A stretch of 64,000 nucleotides of DNA from Micrasema longulum (GCA_022494885.1 JAGVSM010004273.1:59165-123164), one strand, 5' to 3'. Shown: positions 41,585-51,739, counted from the first letter of the stretch. The notes: generated from the letters alone by a model not told the origin. Numbers and translations: made by a program.

Positions 41585-41697
41585 GCCAATTATACGCTTG
41601 CATTTTTTTGAATATAACGTCCAGGGCATTAAGAATCCCAACACGTGTTGCAGCTGCATAGCGCACGGACGGTTGGAATTCTAGTTCTTCATATCGT
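41585..41697 (-). mobile_element. Family B fragment (block 4 and tail)
   Basis: Minus strand: GAATTCCAACCGTCCGTGCG, CTATGCAGCTGCAACACGTG, then a degraded tail. The 60-codon frame at 41571-41753 fuses this with the family R head, so it is not a gene. Confidence 0.6.
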
Positions 41698-41757
41698 CGC
41701 AAAAAATAGGAGGGAGAAAATACGTTTGTATGAAGAAAAGTCAGACCGCGCATCCGC
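41698..41757 (-). mobile_element. Family R head
   Basis: Minus strand: GCGCGGTCTGACTTTTCTTC, ATACAAACGTATTTTCTCCC. It matches the starts at 8454 and 63169. Confidence 0.5.
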
Positions 41758-41887
41758 TTAATAAAGAATACTTCAAGGTATAACGTATTTGATGCAGGGA
41801 TCCTTTAACCGCACGTAATTTTGAAAGTTGTCACATGGTCGGAAAACCCGGCCAAAATTTCTAGACGTGATTTCACTATAGTTAGAC

Positions 41888-41922
41888 TTTATACTTAAAT
41901 ACGAGTACGTACCATTCAGTCT
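41888..41922 (+). promoter_or_regulatory. Candidate TATA + arthropod initiator
   Basis: TTTATACTTAAA (41888-41899), then ATTCAGTC with TCAGT at 41916-41920. The first T of TATA to the initiator A is 28 bases. A GC-rich island follows at 42000-42125. No coding exon or DPE is evident. Confidence 0.25.
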
Positions 41923-41999
41923 CGAAGTGTAGTGTTGTACGTATAGCATCGGAGCGGCCTTGGTATGTGATTTAGGACTGTGCGTAGGGCCTACATACT

Positions 42000-42125
42000 A
42001 TTCGCCCCCGCCCACGTCTGGGGGCTGAGGGCTGGGCCCCCCTGTCCCCGTCCTCCGCCCCCGCCCATCCCACTACCCCGGCACAGAAATGAGGCCAGAC
42101 AAGAAGGAGGCCTGCGCGCGATTAG
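42000..42125. other. GC-rich island
   Basis: C-rich DNA with a CCCCCGCCCACG-type start and CCGCCCCCGCCC further on, inside AT-rich DNA. No frame with a recognisable product. Confidence 0.45.
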
Positions 42126-42403
42126 GGCTCTAGGAGACAAATGAAAGCCTCTACCCGCCTACTGGATAAAATTATACGTATAGTGAATGTAATAAGTTCG
42201 AAGGATATTGTTGAATTAAACTTTTAATTTAGGCGAAAAGTGGTTAGAATTGTTTTAATGCATACTTGAACAGAAACATGCCTCTAATTAATTAATCTAA
42301 TTGGTTGTGTATCTTTTGATTTTTTTTCTATCAAATCTAGTAAAAAAATTGCTTTCTTCTTTCCATAGATCTTGCGATCTGTTCAGATCGGATTTTAACC
42401 TTG

Positions 42404-42450
42404 CAGTGGCGGGCGGTGATTTTTTGAATAGGTAATCTACAACAAAATGT
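42404..42450 (+). mobile_element. hAT-type end fragment
   Basis: CAGTGGCGGGCGGTGATTTT followed by AATAGGTAATCTAC resembles the inverted right end of 34010-34972 (CAGTGGCGAGTGATGATTTT, CAGGTAAGC). No second end or target duplication found. Confidence 0.45.
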
Positions 42451-44007
42451 TAATCAATTTGTACTTACATATAAGTGCATAATATATGAGTAATATAATT
42501 TTAAACGGTTATTTTTTCTCTGGTTATGTGAAAAATAACTCTAACAACAATTATTATTGACTTTGCGATAAGCTATGCGTTGCTTTATTTTACACTATTT
42601 TTTTACAACACTAGTACAATAGTTTATGATTGAAATGTCAATTCAACAAGAGCACCGGCCGATTCCCTTTAAAACGAATAATGCCAAAAACGGCTACTTC
42701 GGACACCACATCTCATATGTGATTCATAATAAGTCAACAGTATTCTATCAAAGAAAAATAGTCCTTCAGAAATAATGTTTGAAATACTAGTTTCCAAATA
42801 GAGAATCTTCATATAATATTTATAATCTGCAAGCTTGTTTGATTTATTTTGAAAATATGATTTAAGTAATTTCAGGAAAACTAAATGTTTAAAATAAACC
42901 AAAAGTTGTGTTAAAAGTAGCTTATCGGTATTTACATAAGTGAAAATAATATTAAAAAGGAAAAAAGTCAAATAAATTAAGAAAGCGAAAGAAAGAATTC
43001 AAATAAATACGAATAAAAAACATGTTCAAATGAAAATTAATTTAAAAAATTATTAAAAATGAAAAATATATACATATATTTTAAGGAATTAAAAAAAGAA
43101 CAAATGAGAAGTAACAATAAAAGAAATTAAAAACAATAAAATAGAGTTGATTTAAAAATCACCTTAAAAGATAATAACATAACACAGTACAGAAAGATAA
43201 TTAATGTATTTTTTTTTAAAAGGAATTCTAAAAGTTATTGAAAGTAGTTACAAAATATAAAAATGTGCTTAGTAATGTACAGTCATTTTAATAAAAAATA
43301 AAAAACAGTTTTTCAAGTATTCTTTAAATGTTTAAAAAGCAATATTGAGCGAAGATTTTAAACTAAAGGTAATTATAAAAAATATCAAAACGATATTAAC
43401 AGTAATAAAAATTTCAGTGAAGAAATTTAATTTTGAAAAAATTATCAAAATATATCATGTAAGTACTGTAAGATAAAAAAGAGCAGGTAAGTACTTTTTA
43501 TAACAAGATCAACCGGACCTTTGTTCAAAGGTTTTCAATACACTATTTTTAAATTATATATGTTAAAGTTCAACAAGATTTACGTAAAAGCGAATTAATT
43601 TTAAATCACTGGCAATTTCACCAGGCGAATATTTACTACTTGTAATGTACTAAGATGGGTAGTGTTAAATTATGGTACTCTGGGTTATCTCTCATATTCA
43701 TTGCATATTTTAACAACTTTGGTGTACGTTATTTCAGAATCAATGTCGGATTATTAGGAGGTCCATGAAAAATCTAACTCTGCCAAAATAAAGAACCAAA
43801 ACAGGGTTATTTTTCTCTTTTTTTTCCAGAAATATTATTTACAATAGCATTTAACATAATGCGCTATTTTCGTTGAATTAAAAAGAGCATTCATTTTAAT
43901 TTTTAGTCTGAAGACGTCCGTACGAGACATGAGATAGGAAGGATCTGTTTTAATGTTCTACATTTACAATTCACTAGCGTCACGATGTCACACGTCCTGT
44001 GATTTCA
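42451..44007. other. Unassigned AT-rich segment
   Basis: No TE motif. The 100-codon minus frame at 42669-42971 is Lys/Leu/Phe-rich and has no domain. A good 5' splice site consensus (CAGGTAAGTA, 43484-43493) is present, but its upstream frames close within about five codons. Confidence 0.35.
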
Positions 44008-44157
44008 GATCCGGGATGACATTGACATCCAGATTCCCGATAAGACTTTATCCAGACAGTTCTGGAACTTTCCCTCTCTACATATCAACAAGTTTGAACG
44101 AATTCTGATGAAATTGACAACGGACGAGACGACTCGAAAACTTGCAAACTTGGAGTA
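44008..44157 (+). CDS. Possible terminal coding exon of an unrecognised host gene
   Basis: After an acceptor-like GTGATTTCAG (ends 44007) the frame reads IRDDIDIQIPDKTLSRQFWN, then FPSLHINKFERILMKLTTDE and ends ETTRKLANLE-stop (TAA 44155-44157). An in-frame TGA just before the acceptor fits an intron boundary. Composition is more balanced than the flanks, residue use looks protein-like and no TE motif is present. I do not recognise the protein. No partner exon is evident upstream in this window. Alternatives are a decayed TE frame or chance. Confidence 0.35.
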
Positions 44158-44360
44158 AAGAAATCCAAAACTTTTCTCCCGTTGCGTTGTATGATCGCCT
44201 TCCTTTGTTCACTTTTTACAACCACCTCGCCTTGTCCCAGTAATGCCGACTTTATAAAGAAAATACTACCCCTTCATTTGCCACCCCTGTTAGCTTATTT
44301 ATACTTTTAAATTATTTTAACTATCTAGATACTGTAAAATTTATATTTAAAGCACTAACT

Positions 44361-44640
44361 TTGTGGTTATTCATTATAATAAAATTTAAAAAATTAAATT
44401 TCACCATACAAACTTGGAAAGAAGAAAAAAAAAAAGAATTTGAGATAAATAAGTCACTCAGATACCGAAATAATATTAAAATCCCTAAATTCCACACAAG
44501 TCATGGTCAAAATAACATGGTCTTCAAAGGTGTCAAAAATTACAATAATCTCCCCAATGAACTAAAAACTATTAAAATTAATATGTCAATAAATATATAT
44601 TTTTTTTAAATTAAAGAAATTTTTTGAACAAGTGTAAAAA
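44361..44640 (+). mobile_element. Jockey/CR1-like LINE, C-terminal fragment
   Basis: The frame encodes YRNNIKIPKFHTSHGQNNMV and FKGVKNYNNLPNELKTIK, a clear LINE C-terminal signature ('R.....P..RT..GQ.....G...YN.LP.E+K'). The FK..L+ helix is lost to a premature end. An AT-rich 3' UTR follows. Confidence 0.7.
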
Positions 44641-44734
44641 CTGCTTTCAATTTTAATTAATATAAATGTATTATTATTTTCTGTTTTCCTTTTATATCCT
44701 ATAAGTTATTTTTTTGTCATTTACTCGTATATTC

Positions 44735-45172
44735 AAAATTGGCCCTGAGACCCAGATATGAGTAAGCGAAGTGTGGACATTGAAAAACAGGGATGAAGTA
44801 GGCTGAATGCCGTCGAAATTCGATCTCTCGGGCGAATGTGTGGTAAAACTATGTACAATAGATGCACAAATGTCAATATCCATACATATGTAAGGCTGAA
44901 ATAAGCACTATTGACAAAATCAAGAAAGGAGCTCCACGTTGGTTTGGACATGTAGAGCGAATGGGCAGCGAAAGAACGGCTAAAAACATTTACAATGCGA
45001 ATGTTGATGGATGCAGAAATAGAGGAAGACCAAGAAAGACATGGCGTGACCGAATCCAGCAAATACTCGAAGATAGGCAAGTCAAAAGTCGGAATAATTG
45101 GCGCGCGTGCATGTGAAGAGAACCCTCTCTGCCTACCCTTACGGGGAAACGGCGTGATGGTTTGTTTGTTTG
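44735..45172 (+). mobile_element. RTE-type LINE, 3' portion
   Basis: Contains text for a VSEVWTLKNRDE-like start, RWFGHVERMGSERTAKNIYN, ANVDGCRNRGRPRKTWRD and the AYPYGETA end, with several frame shifts. The coding end has ACGGGGAAACGGCGTGATGG, then a GTTTGTTTG tail. The open frame 44862-45116 is the longest surviving piece. Same family as 57525-58016. Confidence 0.8.
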
Positions 45173-45363
45173 ATATATTACACTTTTAAAGTTAAAGGCT
45201 CATCAGAAATCAACAATTTGAATAGAATCGCACATCAAATATATATATATATTTTTTAATAAATTCTTTGAAGGCATATCAGCAGGTAGGAAATAATATA
45301 TGGAAGGAAGTCACGAAAAATACACCGCAATACCCAGACCAATTGAGAAAAAATCTTTCTCGG

Positions 45364-45432
45364 TTTTTTTCTAGCAACTGTCGGGAATCAAACCCGCAAC
45401 CCCAGTTTCTTAGTTAGCTCCCACGGCGCCTG
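45364..45432 (-). mobile_element. tRNA-like SINE head
   Basis: Minus strand: GCGCCGTGGGAGCTAACTAA and a good B box GCGGGTTTGATTCCCGACAG. The D-arm and anticodon regions are not tRNA-like, so it is not called as a tRNA gene. It is not clearly SINE1, 2 or 3. Confidence 0.5.
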
Positions 45433-45719
45433 TCAATATAAAAAAATCCACTTTTTAAACAAAGATTAATGTATGCCATTTATGAAAACATCTCATTTTT
45501 CGAAAATTTGTACTTCTCAACTGGTGCTAGAAATCCGACGATATACTTGTTTTCGTTATGATATATATTTAAGATGGACTTTGTACGTAAATAAATTAAA
45601 AACAAAAATCAAAAATTATTCAAATATGATATATAATGCATTGAAAAAAATAAAGCGTGTCAGGACGATATAAATTGTTTTACATGGATTGTACGTTTTA
45701 AGTCAAAATTCAATAGATA

Positions 45720-45795
45720 TTCATAGAACCACTTTGAAAAGCGCCCTTGAGATATATATTACGTAAATGGCGCTGCATAAGTTATTCATAATAGC
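45720..45795 (+). mobile_element. L2-type LINE tail (family A)
   Basis: ACCACTTTGAAAAGCGCCCT, TGAGATATATATTACGTAAA, TGGCGCTGCATAAGTTATTC: the structured tail only. Confidence 0.75.
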
Positions 45796-45806
45796 ATATA
45801 TGTATA

Positions 45807-46230
45807 TTACACAAATATTAATATTTTATTATCGTTTGACAGAAAGCTTTCCCGCGTTCGGAAAACGTTTCCCTGACCTAGAGTAATATCGGCCATCGCA
45901 GCGAGATAGTCAAAAGTTAACTTATAATTTTTACCCGCGCGAAGGGCATTTTTTCCCCGATGCGAAAATACGCATTCCACAGGGCTTATTTCCAAAGAAC
46001 CCGGTCGTGTTGCTCCGGGGTTCTGCGCTAAGCCATCCCCAAAAGATGGGAACAAAAAATGGTTAAAATTGTATGGAGCGAGGGTTGGGTATTCATATCC
46101 TATTTTGGCGCGGGTTCGCCTGTACATTACTAAAGGGACGGTGGGGTGGGACGGGGCGCGGGGGACGGGGGATTCCCCCCCCCCTCTCCCTAATGCCACC
46201 CCTCACCCTCCCGACCCTCTATAAACCCCT
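45807..46230. other. Unassigned unique segment ending in a GC-rich island
   Basis: A 130-codon minus frame (45807-46199) crosses a G-rich island (46120-46200) and shows no domain or codon bias that I can recognise. It is more likely composition-driven. Confidence 0.35.
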
Positions 46231-46469
46231 TTATACTAGGGACGCACCATGATTTTCTAATATCTTTGGGACAAATTAATGCATAAACTTTTGTAGAGTA
46301 TTTTTATTACGAATGATCATTTATGTAATGATCATTTACGCTGTTTTCGTAAAAATCACAAATTATTTCGAGAAAAAAAGTAGTTCCCGGTTTCCATTAT
46401 AATATTTTTTCATATTATTTTACTGAATTTCAACCAGATTCTTAACTTGCAATATTCTAACTTATCTTT

Positions 46470-46870
46470 ACTGTCCAATTTACGCTCTGTATACCATTCA
46501 CCATTCTTCCTATTTTTTGAACATTCATATTTTTTCCATTTGTTGATTTTTCGTAAGTGGGAAAAATCGGTGCGCGTGCATGAGAAGATGTGGGAATGTA
46601 GAGGAACCGAGGTCTGTATGCAAAGACAGAGTGATATGGTGCTTTATCCTCTCTGCCTTCCCCTACGGGGAAACGACGTGATGGCTTGTTGATTTTTGTG
46701 AAGAGCTAAAACCTTCACTGATGCGGGTGAGATTCATCTTACTGAATTCTTTCACCTACGCCTGAAATCTATATTTTATTATATTACCCTTTTCTTAGAA
46801 CAGTCAGTTGGGTGAATTTCAGTCCTGTTCTGCAAATGTTTAGAAAAACTCAAAATTTAGTTTAAAAAAT
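46470..46870 (+). mobile_element. Family X copy, split by an RTE fragment
   Basis: Body text before (ATACCATTCACCATTCTTCC) and after (GCGGGTGAGATTCATCTTAC, TTTCACCTACGCCTGAAA) the RTE insertion. It ends with the inverted end module (TTTCAGTCCTGTTCTGCAAA). Confidence 0.6.
46557..46685 (+). mobile_element. RTE-type LINE 3' end with target duplication
   Basis: A 129-base 5'-truncated copy ending GGGGAAACGACGTGATGG. TTGTTGATTTTTCGTAAG (46540-46557) on the left and TTGTTGATTTTTGTGAAG (46686-46703) on the right form a ~17-bp imperfect target duplication. Confidence 0.75.
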
Positions 46871-46964
46871 ACTCGTTTATGAATAGAAGCTAGAAAACGA
46901 CACGTTCTTCGGGACTGTTTGAATTTCGTATTCTATTTACAAATTTTTAAATAAGAAATTATTT

Positions 46965-47345
46965 ATTTATTTATTTGACGGACTTATGCAGTCCATTCTA
47001 ACGATGGTAAATGCAATTTCTTATAATAAATACAGGCACTGATAAACAACTAAATAAAATAAAATAATACAACTAAATAATACAACTAAATAAAATTAAA
47101 GCTAGGTCAAAAAAAAATTACTTCCTCCAGACAAAATCCGGTCTGTCTTAGTGATTTTTAAATCTATAAAAACTTACACCAAAAAAGTCCAGATCTTGTC
47201 TCGAGATCTTGACAATACGACATAATCGGGACATTGGTGCATGCAAGCCATAGTTTGTGCTGTGTTGATCGTGGAACAGCACATTATTATTTCGCAATCG
47301 GCGGATTGGAACATTGAATGCCACTTGTTCCAGTAATGATGGTAT
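46965..47345 (-). mobile_element. Jockey/CR1-like LINE, C-terminus and 3' UTR
   Basis: Minus strand encodes FNVPIRRLRNNNVLFHDQHS and TNYGLHAPMSRLCRIVKISR, then DLDFFGVSFYRFK: the 'P..R......F ... TNY....P+.R+....N ... D.F' LINE signature. The 3' UTR ends GTCCGTCAAATAAATAAATA. 5' truncated. Confidence 0.7.
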
Positions 47346-48261
47346 AATTTGATTGCGCTTTATTTAATTTACTTTGAAAATAACCAAGTACTTCAAATAT
47401 TAATTTTATTTATTGTTTACTTTTTGAGGACAGATCTTACATAAATCAGAAACGTGAAGATCGTAATAGGTATAGACCTAATAGAAAAATCCGAGCAATT
47501 TTTTTATTACATAAAATGGAAATATCTTTGGGGTAGCTTTATTTTTCGTTTGGTTATATTAAAGGGATTTTTTATTGTCAGACATTCCGTAGACGTTAAT
47601 AATTATTTGTATTGTATAAGAATAACAATAATCCTACTCTACCATTTCCAAATGCCCACCCGAATAATACCGTAAGCTGGTCACCCCAGTAATGCCTCAT
47701 TTCTCCTTCCAACAATATTCTACCTACACTAGGTATTGAAGTACCTACCAACCAACCCTAGCTACGTAGCTGGGTATGTTCTGTATTTTAAAGCCCCATC
47801 CAAACCCACGTTGAAAATAATATTATCTAAAGAACACACCATATGTGTTTTTAATTTTTGTTCGTATTATTTCAACATTTAATTTAAATTTAACTAAATA
47901 AAAACATGCACGGATTTTAATCTCGATTAAATTCATAATAAAATTTACCATTCTACCTATGAACGATTATCCAAAATATCGTTTTTTCTAAAGGAAATAT
48001 TTTATTTATTATGATTTACCCAGATATGTCAATTTTAGGGAAAGTTTTTAAAGAGTAGTGGTGAATTAAGTCACTAAATCAAGAAAATGAGATTTATTAT
48101 GATTCAAATCTTAAAGTACAAAGAATCAATTCTTTGGCGGACTTATGACTAAAAGCAATATTTTCCAGCTAATTAGAAAACAGACTTGTCAAAAAAAAGT
48201 TCATAAAAAATTTGTACTAAAAATATATATATATATATAATGTATATGATAATTATATGAA
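47346..48261. other. Unassigned segment
   Basis: AT-rich with no recognised repeat. The 73-codon frame at 47454-47675 has no domain. Confidence 0.35.
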
Positions 48262-48730
48262 AATTGGTAGAATTCCATTCGTCCATGCACTTTGTAGCTG
48301 CAAGACGGTTAGTAATCTAGCTGCAATATATGAATGTTCATCTATCAAATATCTAAATTTTAGTAAATGGGGTCTAGAATTCCAACCGTCCATGCACTCA
48401 GTAGCTGCCAGACTTGTTGTAATCTAACTTTTATTTTTATAAATTTGTTTTCTATTTCGTTTTTCAAAATATCACTTATCACAACAATTGAAAAATAAAA
48501 ATGTAAATAGGGGCTAGATTTCTTAATGTCCATGCGCTCTGTAGCTGCAAGACGTGCTGTAATCTAGCTCCTATATATCATAATTGTAATATACCATAAT
48601 TGGAGACGAGGAACTAGAATCCCAATCGTCCTTGTGCTCTGTAGCTGCAAGACGTGCTGGGATATTTATTTATTGTACAGCGCCCTTAGGTTATTTTTAC
48701 AAAAATGGCCCTACATAAATTATTCAAATA
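48262..48730 (+). mobile_element. Family B element, four blocks
   Basis: Blocks at 48285, 48392, 48532 and 48632 (spacings 107, 140, 100), close to the 32780 copy. The tail is ACAGCGCCCTTAGGTTATTT ... GGCCCTACATAAATTATTC. The 5' region is missing, preceded by (TA)n. Confidence 0.8.
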
Positions 48731-48892
48731 TTTGAATATATTTCAAAAGATACGTTCATGGAAAAATAATTATTATTAAAAAAAACAACTGTTTTTAAAT
48801 GGGAAGAAAAGGCTTGCACATATTAACTTTAATAAAAGTAAATTGCTGTGGCAATATATTTTCTTATTATTTTATTTATTTAAATACATTAT

Positions 48893-49065
48893 TATAATAA
48901 TGGATGCCTTATAAAGCGCCGTTTTCGAATTAATACCTCAAGGGCGCTTTACATAGTGATTCTATGAATATAAATTCAATTTTAACCTTAAAATTACCAT
49001 TTAATTAAAACAATTTATTTTGTCTTCACATGGTACGGATTTATTCAAATGATTTCAAGAGATTA
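48893..49065 (-). mobile_element. L2-type LINE 3' UTR and tail (family A)
   Basis: ATAATGGATGCCTTATAAAG, TACCTCAAGGGCGCTTTACA and ATGGTACGGATTTATTCAAA match the minus-strand L2 end. Confidence 0.8.
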
Positions 49066-49199
49066 ATGCTATATTATCCTTAATTTGCCAAGGAATCACA
49101 TCATTACTTTTTATTTGAAATCGAAAATAATCTGAAACTTTATTAAAAAGCAAAATTACAAATACGAAAAAATTAAATTAGTTACAAAAAAAATATTCA

Positions 49200-49335
49200 T
49201 CAAGGAAATCCAGAAATCATAGGTTTTTACAGGGCTGATGACCTGTCATTGGCTAGCCCTTTACAGATGTCTACCATTTACGATTCTGCTTACGTTTAAG
49301 CATCCATATTTCTCAAAATATGTCTGTTAATATTT
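49200..49335 (+). mobile_element. Family X fragment
   Basis: CAGGGCTGATGACCTGTCAT, ACCATTTACGATTCTGCTTA, AAGCATCCATATTTCTCAAA; truncated at both ends. Confidence 0.55.
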
Positions 49336-49683
49336 TTTAGTTTATTGATACCGGTGTGGACGAGCCACGCGGCTCAGAGTACGGGTGGTTCGGCAAGGGG
49401 CGGCGTTGCGGGGCGCGGGGGGTAGGACAGGGTTCCCAGAAATGGTTTCTCCTCTCCTCTGTGTTGGGAATAAACGGGAGAATGGTACCCTATCAACCCC
49501 TGGAATATTACACTTACAATATCTCTGGGACATTTGCTCGGCGCGTTTAGGGACCCTGTGCCCTATACCCACTCTGTACTAACTCACAAAGGGAGGGAAA
49601 GGACCCTTTTTATTAAAATTCAGCACCCATTATAACGTGAGCTGCAATACTGCCGCTCCGAGCGCCAGTTGCACAAAAAAATT
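49336..49683. other. Unassigned; GC-rich island
   Basis: 49375-49445 is G-rich. Overlapping frames on both strands here (49342-49582) are composition-driven. No gene. Confidence 0.35.
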
Positions 49684-49722
49684 ATTATTATAGATAATTT
49701 ATTTAGCGCCAATTTAGTATTA
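49684..49722 (-). mobile_element. L2/B-type tail end
   Basis: ATTATTATAGATAATTTATT, TAGCGCCAATTTAG: the last ~40 bases of an L2-type tail. Confidence 0.5.
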
Positions 49723-49771
49723 TTTTATTTTATTGGACAGCCAACAGACATTTATTAAATTTCATAAAGTC

Positions 49772-50212
49772 CAATTGAACGTAGTTATGCAGAAAGCAGC
49801 CAGTCGACAATTTTGAAAAAATTAGATATTGATGTTATCGGGTGCAGTAAGGTCAATCCTATGTCCTGCTAAACACAGCAAGACCGCTTTTGTACAAAAA
49901 AATTGTTTTGATCACCTTTTGAAAATGGTGTCCATCACAAAAACGGCATTTCTCAATTTGCAGAAAGCACCCACAGCACTAGAAAAATCTTAACGAATTT
50001 TAAAAATTATTAAAACTGGTCAAATATATAATTAGATTCTTGTTTGTAATATAATATAAAAAAACTAATATATTGGTTGTTTATCATTTGTTAAAGTCAA
50101 AAACATTTCAACTGTTGTATAGATTTGTTTATTCACTCATTCCACAAAGGAGCTATTATCTCAGCTTCACTTTTCTATGGCTGGCTGCTTTCTGCATAAC
50201 TTAGTTCAATTA
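49772..50212. mobile_element. Family W TIR element
   Basis: About 441 bases with ~30-bp inverted ends: AATTGAACGTAGTTATGCAG and, inverted, AATTGAACTAAGTTATGCAG, both continuing AAAGCAGCCAG. The interior (GGTGCAGTAAGGTCAATCCT, AAAAACGGCATTTCTCAATT) matches 13960-14170. No transposase or confirmed target duplication. Confidence 0.65.
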
Positions 50213-50361
50213 GAGGCTTTCTCGTAATTGGTTAGATAAATCGTCAATATCATTGCATGTGCCATGGTGTCCACAGGGATCCAATGACAAATTGTCACAT
50301 AACCATAATATTAAAATGCAAAATAAGTGATGTTGCAAAAATTTTATTATCATAAAAATGT

Positions 50362-50676
50362 ACAAACAAACAAACAAACCATCACGCCGTTTCCCCGTAA
50401 GGGTAGGCAGAGAGGATAGAACGCCACACCACTCTATCTTTGCATACTGATCTCGCTTCCTCTACATTCATACATCTTCTCATGCTCGCGCGCCGATTAT
50501 TCCGACTTTTGACATGTCCATCTTCAAGTATTTTTTGGATTTGGTCCTGCCATGTCTTTCTCGGTCTTCCTCTATTTCTGCATCCATCAACATTCGCATT
50601 GTAAATATTCTTAGCCGTTCTCTCGCTGTCCATTCGTTCTACATGTCCAAACCAGCGCAGAGCTCCTTTCTTGATT
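50362..50676 (-). mobile_element. RTE-type LINE 3' portion
   Basis: The minus strand starts near KIKKGALRWFGHVERMDSER and runs through GRPRKTWQDQIQKILEDGHV and RRASMRRCMNVEEARSVCKD to AYPYGETA-stop. The tail is (GTTT)n at 50362-50379. The reading frame is intact over the copy (part of 50382-50723), making it one of the better-preserved C-termini. No RT catalytic domain. Confidence 0.85.
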
Positions 50677-50682
50677 TTGTAA

Positions 50683-50752
50683 TTCAAAGATAGAGTGATG
50701 TGGCGTTCTATCCTCTCTGCCACCCTTACGGCGAAACGGCGTGATGGTTTTT
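50683..50752 (+). mobile_element. RTE-type LINE 3' end, opposite orientation
   Basis: CAAAGATAGAGTGATGTGGC, CTCTCTGCCACCCTTACGGC and GAAACGGCGTGATGG on the plus strand, starting six bases after the minus-strand copy ends. The pair is inverted. Confidence 0.75.
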
Positions 50753-50837
50753 TGCTGTAAAATTAAAAATAAATGTTAACTCCCTACGTAATATTGCAGA
50801 GTAAACAACTTTAAAAATCAATATTTTAATTATTTTC

Positions 50838-51030
50838 TGCTACGAATCGAATCGAACCAAGGACCCGAAGAATGGTAGGCGAACACGCAAATGACTTCAC
50901 AACGAAGCCGTTACTCGATTTCCTCATTTAGGATTTTTATCTGAGAGCATCCATCGAGTCGAAAATACTTGTCCAGGGTTCTGGTTCTGTTTCCTGTACT
51001 GTATTCTTCATCCGCCTGGACTCGAAAGAT
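50838..51030 (-). mobile_element. SINE3 copy with upstream hairpin
   Basis: The minus strand has ~100 bases upstream with outer stem ACTCGAT/ATCGAGT. The tRNA-like part has CGTTGTGAAGTCATTTGCG and box B CTTGGTTCGATTCG. The same layout as 9436-9640. Confidence 0.65.
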
Positions 51031-51381
51031 TTAAATTTCACTACAATTTAATTAAAATATTTAAAAAATTTAAATACTCCGAATGTTTACGATGTGGAAT
51101 TCAGTTCAATATTTTTGTTAATTTCGCATTGCGTAATCATTATATATTGTTCATTTAACTTGATTCAATTAATGACATCATTTTGCCACCCTGAAAAATA
51201 TTATTAAGGGTTGGAAATAAAGAAAAAAAATATGCAATAAACAAAATTCTTGGAGTCGAATTCAATGAAATAATTTTGAGAGGAGTAGGAAATAAAAACA
51301 CGATTTTTAATTCTTGATTTTTTACAGTTAATTTAATAATTATCGTGGCTTTTAAGTTGTTCACCGTTTGTTTAATTAATG

Positions 51382-51733
51382 TAGAAGTAAAGTGGTTTTT
51401 CTAAAAAAATATATTTGTTTAAAGACTATAAAACAAAGCCAAATTTTAAAAAATATTTTTATATATCTATCGTATATTTTTAAAGTTTTAAATTTTTTTA
51501 ATTGCTCCTTGTGAGACGTGACAAGTTCTCTTCGGTGAGTTCTGCTGATTGGTGAATCGACTTCCCGAAAACCGGAAATCTATCACAACACTATCATTGG
51601 TTGATACGGAAGAACGAGTGTCGTCGTTTTTTAAGCATTTTCAAGAAACTTCGCGGTACAACTTAATGGTTTAATTTTTGCCGCGAGTTAAAAAAAAAAT
51701 TATATCCGATTTCTCATAACACTGGACTTCCTC
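51382..51733 (+). mobile_element. Family V DNA-element, both ends
   Basis: Ends AGAAGTAAAGTGG and CACTGGACTTCCT are imperfect inverses of each other and of the AGGAAGTTCAGTG ends elsewhere. The interior TGAGACGTGACAAGTTCTCT parallels 22320-22345. 352 bases, no coding capacity. Confidence 0.55.
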
Positions 51734-51739
51734 GTTGAC

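Noticed and set aside
43484..44007. Intron between CAGGTAAGTA (43484) and the acceptor at 44007
   Set aside because: All frames upstream of the donor close within a few codons and the donor lacks a plausible exon.
45807..46199. 130-codon minus-strand frame as a gene
   Set aside because: Driven by a GC-rich island, with no recognisable motif or homologous wording.
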